A stretch of 64,000 bases of DNA from Hirundichthys speculiger (taxonomy: Eukaryota > Chordata > Actinopteri > Beloniformes > Exocoetidae). The DNA is taken from NCBI GenBank assembly GCA_018398805.1, contig JAGFBZ010000289.1:2993001-3057000 (forward strand), in the 5' to 3' direction. The notes under the pieces were generated by a model. The model worked only from the letters and a program-made list of their open reading frames with translations, was not told the origin of the DNA and ran no database searches. The translations under genes were made by a program, and so were the position numbers. Positions 24,038 to 35,900 of the stretch are shown here, one piece after another (the stretch's first letter is position 1; each line of letters begins with the position of its first letter).

Positions 24038-24741
24038 CGTGTCATTCATACTCCTTAACAGTAGTTGGCGATAATGCCCTGTAATGCAAGTTGACACCCG
24101 TCAGTTTACACCACAGAAAAAGACCTGCAACATTTGTTTACATATGTTGAGCATGGGGAAACACAGATACAACAAAGAATATATGAGATATGGATTTTCC
24201 TATCTTGAAGACAAAGGTCAGTGAGTGGTTATTCAGCTAAAACTATATATTTTGAGTTCTTTTTGAAACTACTGCTCAGTGGTTGCACTGTTTTATTTCA
24301 TATTTGTGCATAAAAGCACTGTTGAGTCTTAAAAATGGCTGTTACTGAAATGTTCTGATTGTTATGTCAGCCTTATGATTAATGCTTAAATAAGTGATTA
24401 GATAGTTTTAATAGGAAATTGTTATATATTCAGGGAGTCGCTACTCAGCAAATGCTACATATCTGAGTTCTTTTGAAACTACTGCTCAGTGGTTGCACAG
24501 TTTTATTTCATGTTTGTGCATGTTGAGTCTGTTAAAAAAGGCTGAAGTTACTAAAGTGAAGTGTTTTGGATTTAATTAAAATGCAGCTAATTGAGCATCA
24601 AAGGGAATATTTCCCACTTTAAGTTATTTTGGTTATGCCATTTTGGTTCACCAGTAAACTTATTTTTTTGTGTTGGCATTCTGTGATATTCTATTCTACT
24701 ATCTCCGCCAGAGCCAGAGCCAGACCAGTTGAGAACCACTG
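23918..24741. mobile_element. hAT-type non-autonomous element, 824 bp (second of a pair)
   Basis: Inverted ends CACTGGTTCTCAACTGG and CCAGTTGAGAACCACTG, flanked by perfect 8-bp repeats GTTTAGAT at 23910-23917 and 24742-24749. It contains a 43-base A run (about 23994-24036) and an internal imperfect direct duplication (about 24240-24300 and 24465-24525). No transposase frame. Confidence 0.9.
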
Positions 24742-24749
24742 GTTTAGAT

Positions 24750-27700
24750 TGATATATTTCAGTGACTTTGCAACTCTTGCGGTCTAGCCTCGCTGGTCGT
24801 GCACACCGGCTGCGTAAAGCAATGTGCATCATTTCGGTTACCAGCCGAGAGATCGTGCAGTTTCAGACAACAGAACCATTAAAAGGAGTACAAAGGACAT
24901 TTATTCCTGTTGAGATATCAGTTTCAATTTTATTTAAAGTAACATATGCTTACTTGTATGTAGTGTCACCTAGCTGCAGCGTTCTTCGGTGCCTTCTATC
25001 AGTAAAGACCAGACAAAGCAAGTTTCCCGCTCCTGTTCCTGTCAGACAGCTGCGTATCTCTGACGGTACTATGTCACATGGAGGTGAAACTAGCGTACAG
25101 TACAACACCGGACATCACGGCAGAGGCAACTAGGATGCTCAAGAAGTTAATGATGGAAGAGAAAATAAGAGTCACGGAGGAAGAGAGTTAATAAATGTAG
25201 ATCTTAGGCAGCGCTGTAAAAGTGACTTAATCTCCACCGCCAATAAGAGGACTAGAAGTGCTAAGAATTATAAACGTTTCTCAGTGCTGCTTTTAAAACA
25301 TCCTCAGCATTTGAAGGCATAGTTCAATGAAAACCATCTTAGTCTTTGTTGGGTTGCAGTTGAATTTTTCTCATTTAAACTGTTGTTTTTAATTGTATTT
25401 ATTACTGAGCAAATCTAATTTATTTCATTTACGTTCATTTTGAAATTTTAGCATCTAACGCAATTACATGTACATCGATACAAATGGGCCTTTTTCCTCT
25501 AAATGTTTGCAGAAGCAGAGAACATACAGGATGCAACGAGCCATTTCAGGGATTAACAGGCATATACTCACATACAGCATATTTTACATCCACTTTGTTT
25601 CTGCTCTTGACTCCTTGTGAGGATTTATTTGGATAATGTGCTCCTGAATAAGTATGTGTGAGTGTGTGTGTGTGTGTGTATGATGATCCTTCACACACTG
25701 TGCTGGCAGGAACACATGCGCACATGCACACACACACCTACACAGACAAACAAATACATTAAAGCGAGGTCAACTGCCAGCAACATCAATCACTTGCCTT
25801 CCTCTCTCCAGAAAGGCCCCCCAGAAAGGAACAAATCCTGGCATTGGTTGCATCATAATTTAATCAAACGTTCTTTTTAATGTTGATATTTTTGGACACT
25901 TTTGACCTTCTTAAATGCACATTGAGATAAAAGAAAATGCCTATTTCTGTTATGATGCTTTGAAAAATGGCAGTGCTTCTGTTATTTTAGTGAATGTGAT
26001 TTACTTGTTGATCTGACGCTTCATCTTTGAGTTTCAATAAATCATTTATGTTATTCCCTAGACGCTTAAAATAATAATAATAAAAAAAGAAAATGCTGTC
26101 AGGGGCTCATCCTCCTGACTGAGAGACGCTACGACTGTAAACAGTCTCACCGTTGAAAGAGTCTCTCACAACGAGAGTCAAAATTATGACGCTAATTGTG
26201 TTGATTGTGTCGGATCACTGTTGAAGTAAACACAGCAGGAGGTGCGAAACTGCCGCATAAACTCAAATTGATTTGACTAATTGGAGTTGATGTAATGTTT
26301 TATACAAAGGGAGTTTAAACGAAGGCTTACGAACAACCTCAGCACAAGCTGTAGGAGGGAGATGGAGGGATCTTTAGCTTCTCAGCAGGATTTCACTCTC
26401 AGGAGGGCTTTGTCTCCCACAGCAGTGCCCAGAGGTGTCTTGATTCAACAGCTGCTGTATCAATTCAGAGTCCGCTGTGGCAGCTATTTGTAGCTCAGTG
26501 ATACTTTTAACAATAAATACCCTGACACAGATAAAGAGGGACGCACATTTACTCATGGCACCCTTGTAAATGCATGTCCCTTCCACACTGGAAGCACTGC
26601 TTTAATCCAGTTATTTGATATATAAAATTAAGCTTTAACCCAAACCCACATGAGATCCACAATCATTTTAAAATAGGAAAGCACCAGCCCCCGAACGGTG
26701 AGGGTTTCTTATTCTATTAGATGTGAGACATCAGCTGGAATTCCCTTCAGGCTGCGATACACGGACATCAATTTCAGGCACTGTGGGTTTACATGGATGG
26801 CGCTCGCAACAAACTGAGACAAAAAAAAGCAATAATTTATTGCTGGTATGTAAGGTATAAATATAAGATGGGAAAAATATTACAGGTTGCAGGTGTGGAA
26901 GAATTACTCTAAATGTTTTCCAAGGTCAAGAACGTGTCCTTTTGGATTTACCTGCAACATGATGCAATTATTCTGCGTTTCCTCAACTGGTGAAGGCGAA
27001 AGGAAAAAGACCAGACGTAATTAATTTGTTTGTTGCTCTGATCTCCTTCAAATTTTCAAAACCGTTAAGCAAGTAAATGAATCAGTTAATTAATCAGATG
27101 ATCAGTAAATTGATTACAGGGTCAGAATTCGGGAACCACAACTGGGTTTAGACCTGCAAATCAAATTAATGCAGTTTAGAATAGAAGTTAGCAAATAGTA
27201 AGGATTATAAAGTATAAACTGCTTATGAAAGGAACAAAAAAGTATGTCATAACTCACTGTACCTTCACACGACGACCAAAAAAGACCCGGCACATGACCC
27301 GAAGGACTTGCCGTCGTGGTGATCTTACCAATCTCTATCTCCAAGGATCTTTTACCTGGAAATGTTGGTCACTTCATTTAATGTCAAAATAACTGATCAG
27401 TCCTGGAGCTTTACTGAACGAAATAAATACATGTGTGTCTGCAGTAGTGGGTTTAAAAAAACAAAAAAACAACAAAAAAAAAAAAAAACAGCAGCAATGC
27501 TGTTTTTGATCCTTCGCGCAACTTGAATTTTAGGGAATCTGATGGATCTGATCTGTTCTTGCAGCCACCAGCAACACATGTGGCATTTTCAGTGACTTTA
27601 ATGGTGATTTTGCTCTCAAAATGATCAGCTTAGTGCAGGATGTAAATAATTCTCTCTATCCACGTCACGTTGGTCAATGAATTGCTTGACACACACAACG

Positions 27701-27764
27701 GTGGATGACCTTGGAAGTTGCGACGTCATCTGAATAGCGTCCATACGCTCCCATCTGTTTTCAT
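24750..27764. other. Intergenic DNA without a recognised gene
   Basis: Mostly AT-rich sequence. A TG/CA-rich stretch lies at about 25655-25745. Open frames are short and unsupported. Confidence 0.5.
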
Positions 27765-27772
27765 ATTCAAAC

Positions 27773-28663
27773 TATGGATGGGCATAATTAATTGATTAAT
27801 CGATGATTGATCATTAAGACTTTGGTCGAAGACATTCATTTTTGTCGATGAGCCGAATGTTTTTTTTTTTTTTTTTTTTAAACAATCTGAATGTAGGTTA
27901 TCAGTGCACGTCCTCAAACAATGCGATGCATTTTGCTGTGCCACCGATAGAAATTTGGCAATGGGGGCAACATTTCACCATCACCCTACCCTGGCTTGCC
28001 TCAGTTGTTACATGCGAGCTTCTGTAGGTCCTCGCCTAATCATGAAGCGGTCGCGGTGAAGTGTGGCGTGGGACCATTTTCGTTTAGAAAATGACCAAGT
28101 GTACTGCAATCACTGCAATGCAAATTACAAATACAATTAATCGACAACGACAATGATGTATCACTTGAACAACGCGCATCCAAGCCTTGTAAAGGACGGT
28201 GGAGGTGGTTCATCTCTATCTCAGCCTAGCCTAGCCTAGCTTCAACTCGGTGTTAGCACGGACCAGAAGGAGCTGCAGTGCACATCGAGCACACAACAAA
28301 CGCATCTTTTTAAGAATCTTTTTAAGAAACAAAAGCCTGTAATACTGGTGCCTTGATATAATGGGATATAAATTGTCCTTGTTAAGTAGTCTCCTCGATA
28401 TATCTTCTTTTATTATCGTTTTTTTTTTTTAAAGAAAAGAAAAAGGAAGTGTCTGGTACGTTATTCTCGACCACGAACATCTGGGCCACTGAACACATCT
28501 GGGCATGCGCGGGCCACCAGGCCAAAGGGGAAAACAAACGTCATGCCGATATTGAGAATAATTGTGATAGTTTTCAATATAAAAATGTTAATGATTAATC
28601 GATTATTAATCATTAATTCTCCCGACGATCGACAAATAAATCTTCACCGAATGCCCATCCCTA
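27773..28663. mobile_element. hAT-type non-autonomous element, 891 bp
   Basis: Ends TATGGATGGGCAT and ATGCCCATCCCTA with ATTAATCGAT-rich subterminal sequence, flanked by perfect 8-bp repeats ATTCAAAC (27765-27772 and 28664-28671). Contains T runs but no transposase frame. Confidence 0.9.
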
Positions 28664-28671
28664 ATTCAAAC

Positions 28672-30454
28672 CCCTGAACTTGTGAATATGGGATTTATTG
28701 TTAATTCAGAGCACGAGGGAAATGTCCATCTCTATTGCACCCTACTGCTTTCTATCATTCCTCTTACTCTTTCTAATTGCTTCTCACATTTTTATCACAA
28801 CCTCAGCCTTCCTTATTATCTCTCCTTTTCTCCTCTCTCTGCTGTCCTCTTTGGTTTAAATTGCCCCATTTTCTTTTGCTCCCATCGGTTTTGTCCCGTC
28901 TCCCGAGTTTTATAATCTTCCTTTTTCTCGTGCTTCGTTTTTACGGCTCTCTTATAACCTTTACCCCCTCCTTTTTTTTTCTTTTTTTTTTTGCCGTGCT
29001 TCTGGCGATGAAGGTGTGAGAAATGCTAATGGGGTCTGCTTCTGTGCGCAGGCATGTGCTGTTGGAAGTTACACACACCTGCAACTTGCCAGAAAAGGCA
29101 AAGGGCAAAACCATTGATTGCATATGAGCCTTGGAGCAGTTTTCACATGTTTTCACCCAGTATTCCGAGTGACGTCTACATTTAGTGTGTATATTAGGTA
29201 TGTTGAACTTTAGAGGAGACAAGGCTGTTTCACACTCATAGAAAGCCTGGAACATAAACCTGCGCAGTGCAAAACTGTCGGCAAGTCATGAAGCAGAGTC
29301 CTTAGCCAATCAAATAAAAGTGTCTTAGACAACAACTTAGGACCCAGACGTTTCAACTTATTTTGTCTTGAACTTAGAGGATTTTGTTTTGTCTTGGACA
29401 GTTACAGTTGATTTAATGCTCTTTTAACACAGGACAGATTTCCCATCAATATGACAGCTGAAAACTTGTCTTTTACTGCATCACTGGTTCTATATGCTTT
29501 GGGTATCTGTTTTTCTATTTACTGCTTTAAGAAGCTAAGAGCATGAATGCTTCAGGTCTACTTTTGCAAGGCACAGTGACTCCTGAAATGATCCCTTCTG
29601 TTGCTTTATCTACTCAAAGTGATGTTCTGCACATGCTCTCTGTCTGAAGTAGCTGTAAGATGACTTATAGAGCCCCTGGAAAAAAAAATATGGAGGATGT
29701 GCATTTTATAGAGAAAGAAAATCACAAATTAAGACGATGTTTTATTTATATGCTGAATATTCTGGCTCAATGAAACCTAAAGAAAATACATTTTTTTGTA
29801 ATTAATGGAAAGATCAAGTAAAACAAATACCTCCACAAGTCTGCATATGCAAATTAGTCTGCAGTTAAAAGCAAATGCTTTCAGACTTGAACAAGCTGTT
29901 GCACTCGGATGATTGACAGGTAACACGGCCCCAGCAAGACAGCTATCAGTTGAAGTAATGGAAATGATTATAAAATCTCCTTCGTGCCGGTTTTTACTTG
30001 TCAGCTGTGTCTGAAATGTCAAGCAATTACAAGCAAGGTGAAAATGTTAAATGTTAGAAGAAAACACACAGGTAGAGGAAGATTTCAAAGCAACAGGAAC
30101 AGAAAATTAAAAGCAATATGCGCTGAGAAAAATAATTTCACAATAAAAGAAATGAATGACAGTTACCAGAAACATGAGTCAATGTTTGTGACCAAACCGA
30201 AAGAAATGTGCTGAAGGAAATGGTTTATACTTGAAGAAAAGCCAAATATATCATGTACCATCATTAGCACCTTAAGAGGAGAAAATAATGTTATAGTGGG
30301 TTAAAGAGATGCAGTAATGATCTGTGAATGACGGAATGAAAGCAATATTTAGTGATGAATCATAAGTGATAAAGTTACAAGGATTATATAGAGAAATTGG
30401 AAGTGATGAACTTAACTTAACCTTCTTCCAGAGAATCGGAGCCTGGGGTGAAAG
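28672..30454. other. Intergenic DNA without a recognised gene
   Basis: Pyrimidine-rich stretch at about 28740-29000, otherwise AT-rich. No coding exon or repeat family was recognised. Confidence 0.5.
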
Positions 30455-30462
30455 CTGTGGTG

Positions 30463-31266
30463 CAGAGGTCTTCATGGGTCCACTTTCATGGACCCGAACC
30501 CGAATCGACTCGTGAAAATTCGACCCGAAACTGACCTGACCCGAGCTATTATCAAAAGTCCGGGTACCCGCAATATTTGGACCCGGAACCGACCTGACCT
30601 GAGTCTTAAGTTTCCGAGCACGAACCGAACTGAGATACCCGAATAGAACCAAGACAATACAGCCCATAGCTGCTCATAATAAAAGTTGTCTAGTGGTGAA
30701 TAAAACTTGATTTTCTTACCTAAATGTTGTCTTCTTCAACCCAGTTCAGTTGCTACATAGGCTACGTGATGTAAACAACAATTAATCCACGTCGTTATTT
30801 TCTTTGTGGATACACATTTGTAGCAACTGCTAATAGCCTACACCGGTCAGGACGTGTCGTGAACATATTCTCACGCTACAGCAACACGATTGTTTTATGA
30901 CAAACACGTCACGTTAATGGATAATCATTTAACTGCCCCGAGTCCTGACATCGGCTAAACCAAACTACTGCTGGTTTGTTTAATTTTGCTTGACCTGTTG
31001 CCAGAGATTTTGCACTCTATTGGATGGAAGGGGGCACGGGGGTGGGGTGGGGGGGGATGCAGAGTGACAGCTGCCACCCCCAATATCTTTGCCTCTCTCG
31101 AGTCAACGTGGACCCAGCCTGTCAGAGAGCACCGGCCAGACCCGAAACTAACTGTCCGATTCCGACCCGAACTAGGAGTCACGTCTTGTGAATGGACCAG
31201 AGACCCGAATTGGGTTAGATCAGAACCTTGGATTTTCAGGTTGTCGGGTTGTTCCGAAGACCTCTA
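30463..31266. mobile_element. hAT-type non-autonomous element, 804 bp
   Basis: Starts CAGAGGTCTTCATGGGTC and ends TTGTTCCGAAGACCTCTA, with repeated 'gacccgaa' motifs near both ends in opposite orientation. The 8-bp flanks are CTGTGGTG (30455-30462) and CTATGGTG (31267-31274), seven of eight matching. Confidence 0.85.
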
Positions 31267-31541
31267 CTATGGTGGGATTTTAATAGCGATAACAAACTTT
31301 GCATCCAGAGGCATCATTAAGCATGTGAAAGACAAATAGCTCTTGCTCCTTATATAGGTCTAAGAGCACGATGTAACTGGAATGAACCATGAAGAGGGCT
31401 GAAAGCAAGCGTGAACGCTGCTTGATTTGTCTGCCTGAGCTTACTACAAGGGTCGCCTCTTTCTCTTGTTTTTCTCTTTCTTTGTTTAGTCAGTCAAAAG
31501 TAGGTTTGGTGATGAAGAAGCAATTTCACAGAACAGTAATA

Positions 31542-32972
31542 CAGTAAACCATCACACTTCACGATTAATGGGGGCTTTGACCCCCCTCGCGAATGGTGAA
31601 AAACCCCAATGTGGAGTACCCCCACAACTTATCGAGAAGTTCCACTTTTTCGAAAAAAAAGTTGGATTCTACCTCGTTCTGTTCCTCCGTAATCAGCAGT
31701 AGAATTAGTGCGTTTACATGGGAAGTTTAATTCCTCTTTAATTCAGAATTAAAATTAAATCAGATTTAAAATGATTAAAAATTACCATGTAAACATCTAA
31801 TTCCGAATGAAATGTCCATTCTGAATTAAACTTAATTCCGAGGTAAGTGGCTGGTTTATTCTATTTTAAATCCGAATAGAATAATTCCACGGTATACACT
31901 CATTCCGCTTTAAATCAATTCCTGTCTTTCTGCGCATGCTCGTTCCCTTGACCATCTGTCGCGATGACGCTTATATTCCGCGCTGGGCTTGTTTTCATCG
32001 ACAAAATCATCTACATGATGTTGTCGTGCTGCTGCTTCAAAAATAAAATCAAAACAAATCCAAAAAGGATGCTAATAATGTAGTCCTCCATGTTGTTGCT
32101 AATCGAGTAAGTTTGTTTTCTTCCGGTAGATGTAAATACGTAAAGATGTCTGCCCCCCCTATCCAATCAGAACCCTTCCCAACCCCCAGACCTTAAGCGG
32201 AATTGGATAAAGCCAATCAAACGTGTTTTCCATGTAAACCTCAGTTCGGAATTACTATTTCCATGTAAACTCGAAGGAAAATAGTTTAATTCTGGATTAT
32301 TTAATTTGGAATAATTAATTCCGAATTAATAAACATCATGTAACCATGGCCAATGTGCTGCGCCATCTTTTCTCTCACTCGCAATTCCTCCGGGGGCGGC
32401 GAAACGGCGGCTTCATAGAGTGGCAATGCTGCCATATGGAGGATCGGAACACTAACTACAATGTTCAAAACTCTGATATTTATTTTGACCCTCTGCCTAG
32501 CAACCCCACTGACAAATATTAGACCCAATTGACGTCTATAGACGGCAATGGCAGTGAATGAGTTAACTTTAAAACGGCATTAAATCACTGAAATAAGCAA
32601 GCGATATTCGGAACTGACAAACAGAAACACCAAGTGTATCAGAGTTAAACTTGACTTTGTCTCATGAGAGCAAAAGATGAGAGATGCGGGGATGCGTGTC
32701 AGCCAATCAGTGTACAGACCACCGACGCCACAGTGATGCCCGTCGTAGCAGCCAATCACAGGCCTCGATTTTCATTCATGGGGCCTCCCATGTAGGCTCT
32801 TGTTGCTTCCTGAGACTCTTTCTTGGTGTGATGTGATTCGCTTCCACCTCGTGCGCTTCATTAGAATTTTTTTTTTTGATTTCTTTCTTTTTTTTTTCGA
32901 ATATTTTTTTTTCAATGAATATTTTTGAAACCTCCGTGATGTACTGAGACGGCGAAATGTGAGGGTTTACTG
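31542..32972. mobile_element. Tigger/pogo-like element with nested insertion
   Basis: Inverted ends CAGTAAACCATCACACTTC and ATGTGAGGGTTTACTG, with TA on each side (31540-31541 and 32973-32974), as for Tc1/mariner-superfamily insertions. The end sequence resembles Tigger termini. No transposase frame was found; the interior holds another element at about 31708-32345. Confidence 0.78.
31708..32345. mobile_element. Nested MITE-like repeat with GTTTACATG ends
   Basis: The left part reads GTGCGTTTACATGG and the right part ends near CATCATGTAACC, with inverted AATTCCGAATTAA-type motifs between. This is a common fish repeat pattern ('ccatgtaaac'). A clean target duplication was not found, so boundaries are approximate. 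Confidence 0.6.
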
Positions 32973-32974
32973 TA

Positions 32975-35900
32975 CATGTTGCCACAGAACAATTACTGTG
33001 AAAACCTTTCTTCAGAGACACATAAGTGGATAAATTTATACATATATAAATTGTAACTGTACATGAAGCATGTTATCTGAACTCTGTCGTCATCTGATGT
33101 CACAGTATATTGGATGTTGCCTAGCAACAAGGGAAAATGGCTCCACCCTGATTCTTATTCAAGTAACAGGAGAAAATGCTCAAACCAGCCCCCATCAGAA
33201 AGTCCTCAAACTTGACACTGCACTCATTTAGGTCCCCAAGAAAGAAATTCATTCATTATATCAATGAGATGCTGTGCTGTGATTTAGTTGCACGCCATCC
33301 AGGCGTCCACGTGAGCCTCCCCACTTCATCGTCTCAGTTAACGTGTCACACTTTGCTCTAGACTGCTTTACTATTGTCCTCAGACATCATTGCCACACAT
33401 TACTTCTTCCTGTACTGTTCTCCTGACAGTGTCCGTTGGTCCAGAAAGTCTTTCTATCTGCTTCTAGCATGTTTTAAAATGCATCCAGTTAGAAACAACC
33501 AGAAACAACCTTTGTGTTATCTTCATTATCTCTGCTGAGTCTTATTCTAATATCTGTTTGAATGTCCTGTTTTCTTTGAAGCACTTTATGACTACGCAAT
33601 TTGTGACAAGTGATTTATAAATAAATTTCACTTGATTTGACTGCTCGGACAGAATTATATGAGAGAGCTAAAAATACTTTTCGAAGCGCTGCTCAACTAG
33701 TGAACAGTAGTCAAGGAGATGAGGATGAGGAGAGTAGCTCGGTTATGCAAGATTACTGTAAAGTAACTAGAATATTCATAACCTAAATCATATAGCATGT
33801 CGAGAGTGCTCAAAGTATTTATTTATTTTTATTCCAACTGTAATTAATTTTCCTTCATGCGTGCCATGCGTTGGCACATGTCAGGGAATAGTCTGCTTCA
33901 TACCCATATTAGGCTTTTTATTTTCTGTTAAATTTCGAAACTGATGTGGACCGTCCTAATTTCTGTTACTTTTGTGGACTGGATTTGCTCAACGCCTGTT
34001 CTGTTGACTCTTCCATCGTCCCGTTCCTGCCATCCAGCTGGTTGGATCAGTCGTTACTCATTCTGCACATATACTCTCCAGTTTCTGTTGTTCACTTCCA
34101 GATGATAGAGTAGCTTTCTAGCCTTTGATCCTCCTGTATTTCCTAATAAATATGTGATCCAGCTTGTTTCTGGTTTCTGCCTTTTGCCTCACCTACCTCT
34201 GGGTTGTTTACACCTGGATTTACACATTTCTTTTTTTTATTGGCCTCTATCTTTGTCTCACTTGTCTTTACTTGCAACATTTGTCTCCCTTGATGAAACA
34301 AAATTTGCCTTTTGGATTTGAAATGGCAGATGAAGGGCTTTCTTCCCTTGATCCCGTCACAGTCACGGTTAAGAGGAAAGGAACCATCCGTCTTGTCATG
34401 AGCACGCAGGTAAAACAGACAGCATTAGTGATATATGTGTGGAGAATTTTGAAATGAATAAATTAGATGTGCTCACATGAAGAATGGGACTAAATTATAC
34501 CTGTAAACCTTCATCGCTTTCTGCTCTTATTCCCAGAACATCTTTTATGTGTCGGGATGCTACAAAATGATAAAAACCTCATAGTCCAAGTAATGTGTTG
34601 GGGATGTAGAAATTAAAAAGCGGATTCATATTAATGAATGAACTAATGTTGTTGAGTAAAACAGGAAATATCCTTTAGTTCAAGCTCTCAGTCGTAAATG
34701 TAAGAATCATTTTACACATTGGTTCAAACCTTTCTTGATCTGAGGTTGCAGATAACAGTTTCAATAAAACTGGAAATTCTGGGTCTATGAATTAATGTAA
34801 ATGTGATGTTACGTAGTGTTTGGGGATTGCACAGTGCAATGAAAGATTAAAGGCTAGGTAACAGAAAAAGTGTTTAAGACATCAATGAATATTTTAAGTG
34901 AGAGTGGGAGCAGTGGGAGTGATGCAGAAACTGTGAGAGAGAGAGTTGGGCTGCCGAGACACAGGGAGATAATTTAATAGACGGGCAGAGCAAATGTGTT
35001 ATGGGAGAGACAGGAAAGCTGGAGGGATGGGAGATAAATGAATGATGCTATAATCTGGACAAAGCAACGGAGAGAAGACGCAACATTAATTTGATGAGCT
35101 GGATGAACGGGCAAATTGTGCAATGGAAAAAAAAAATTAAAAATCCTTAAACCTCATGTGCCTTCTGAAAAAATATAAAACTAAATGTTTCTTAAAGTGT
35201 CTCTTGAAATTACCTAGACAACAGAAAACAAAAAAAAAGAAGAAAAGAAAAAGCTTTAGACAGTGGTAATATCAAAAAAGGGTGGAAAACAAAAAGCAGT
35301 ATCATTACCAACTGCACATGCGGATGAAGATCTCTTGGGTTACCCGTGTGCTCTACTGGTGTGGGAGTGGGTGTGAAAATGTGCACCAGTTGAGCAGTTA
35401 GCGTGATGTTCAATTTAAGCCGCCAACAGAGTCCTAATATGTCCCGCCAGCTGCCACGGTTGCATCAGAACCAGGGGATTCTTTCTTTCTTAATGAATGA
35501 ACAATTGAATGAATAAATCAGTAAAATTGGTGGCTGCAGTTATATATCACGTGCCTACCTCAGAATTTATTGTTAGCTGTGACTTTATCTGTATTGTACA
35601 CTTCCATCTCCTCTGCTTACGTCACACTTCATTGGAATCAACTGGCAGCGATTTTAAACTGCAACAAAAGGAACCAAATCAACCCGGAGATGTGCTGATT
35701 TGCGTCACTAGAGCTTCACATTTTTGCAGCAGAATCTGGGTGAAAAGGCATAATGGCTCAAACAAAGCAAACAGTGTTGCTACAGTGTGTTCACGACTGT
35801 GGTATAAATAGCACAAGCTGGACTTCATCAGTTTTTAGCAAAGTCTCAGGTCCCAGATCAGGACAATAAGTTTCAGGTCCTAAACTTTCAGTTTCAAGTC

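Noticed and set aside
24762..25133. 123-codon frame after the paired hAT elements
   Set aside because: No family resemblance, no consistent splice signals, and the codon pattern does not differ from the surrounding intergenic DNA.
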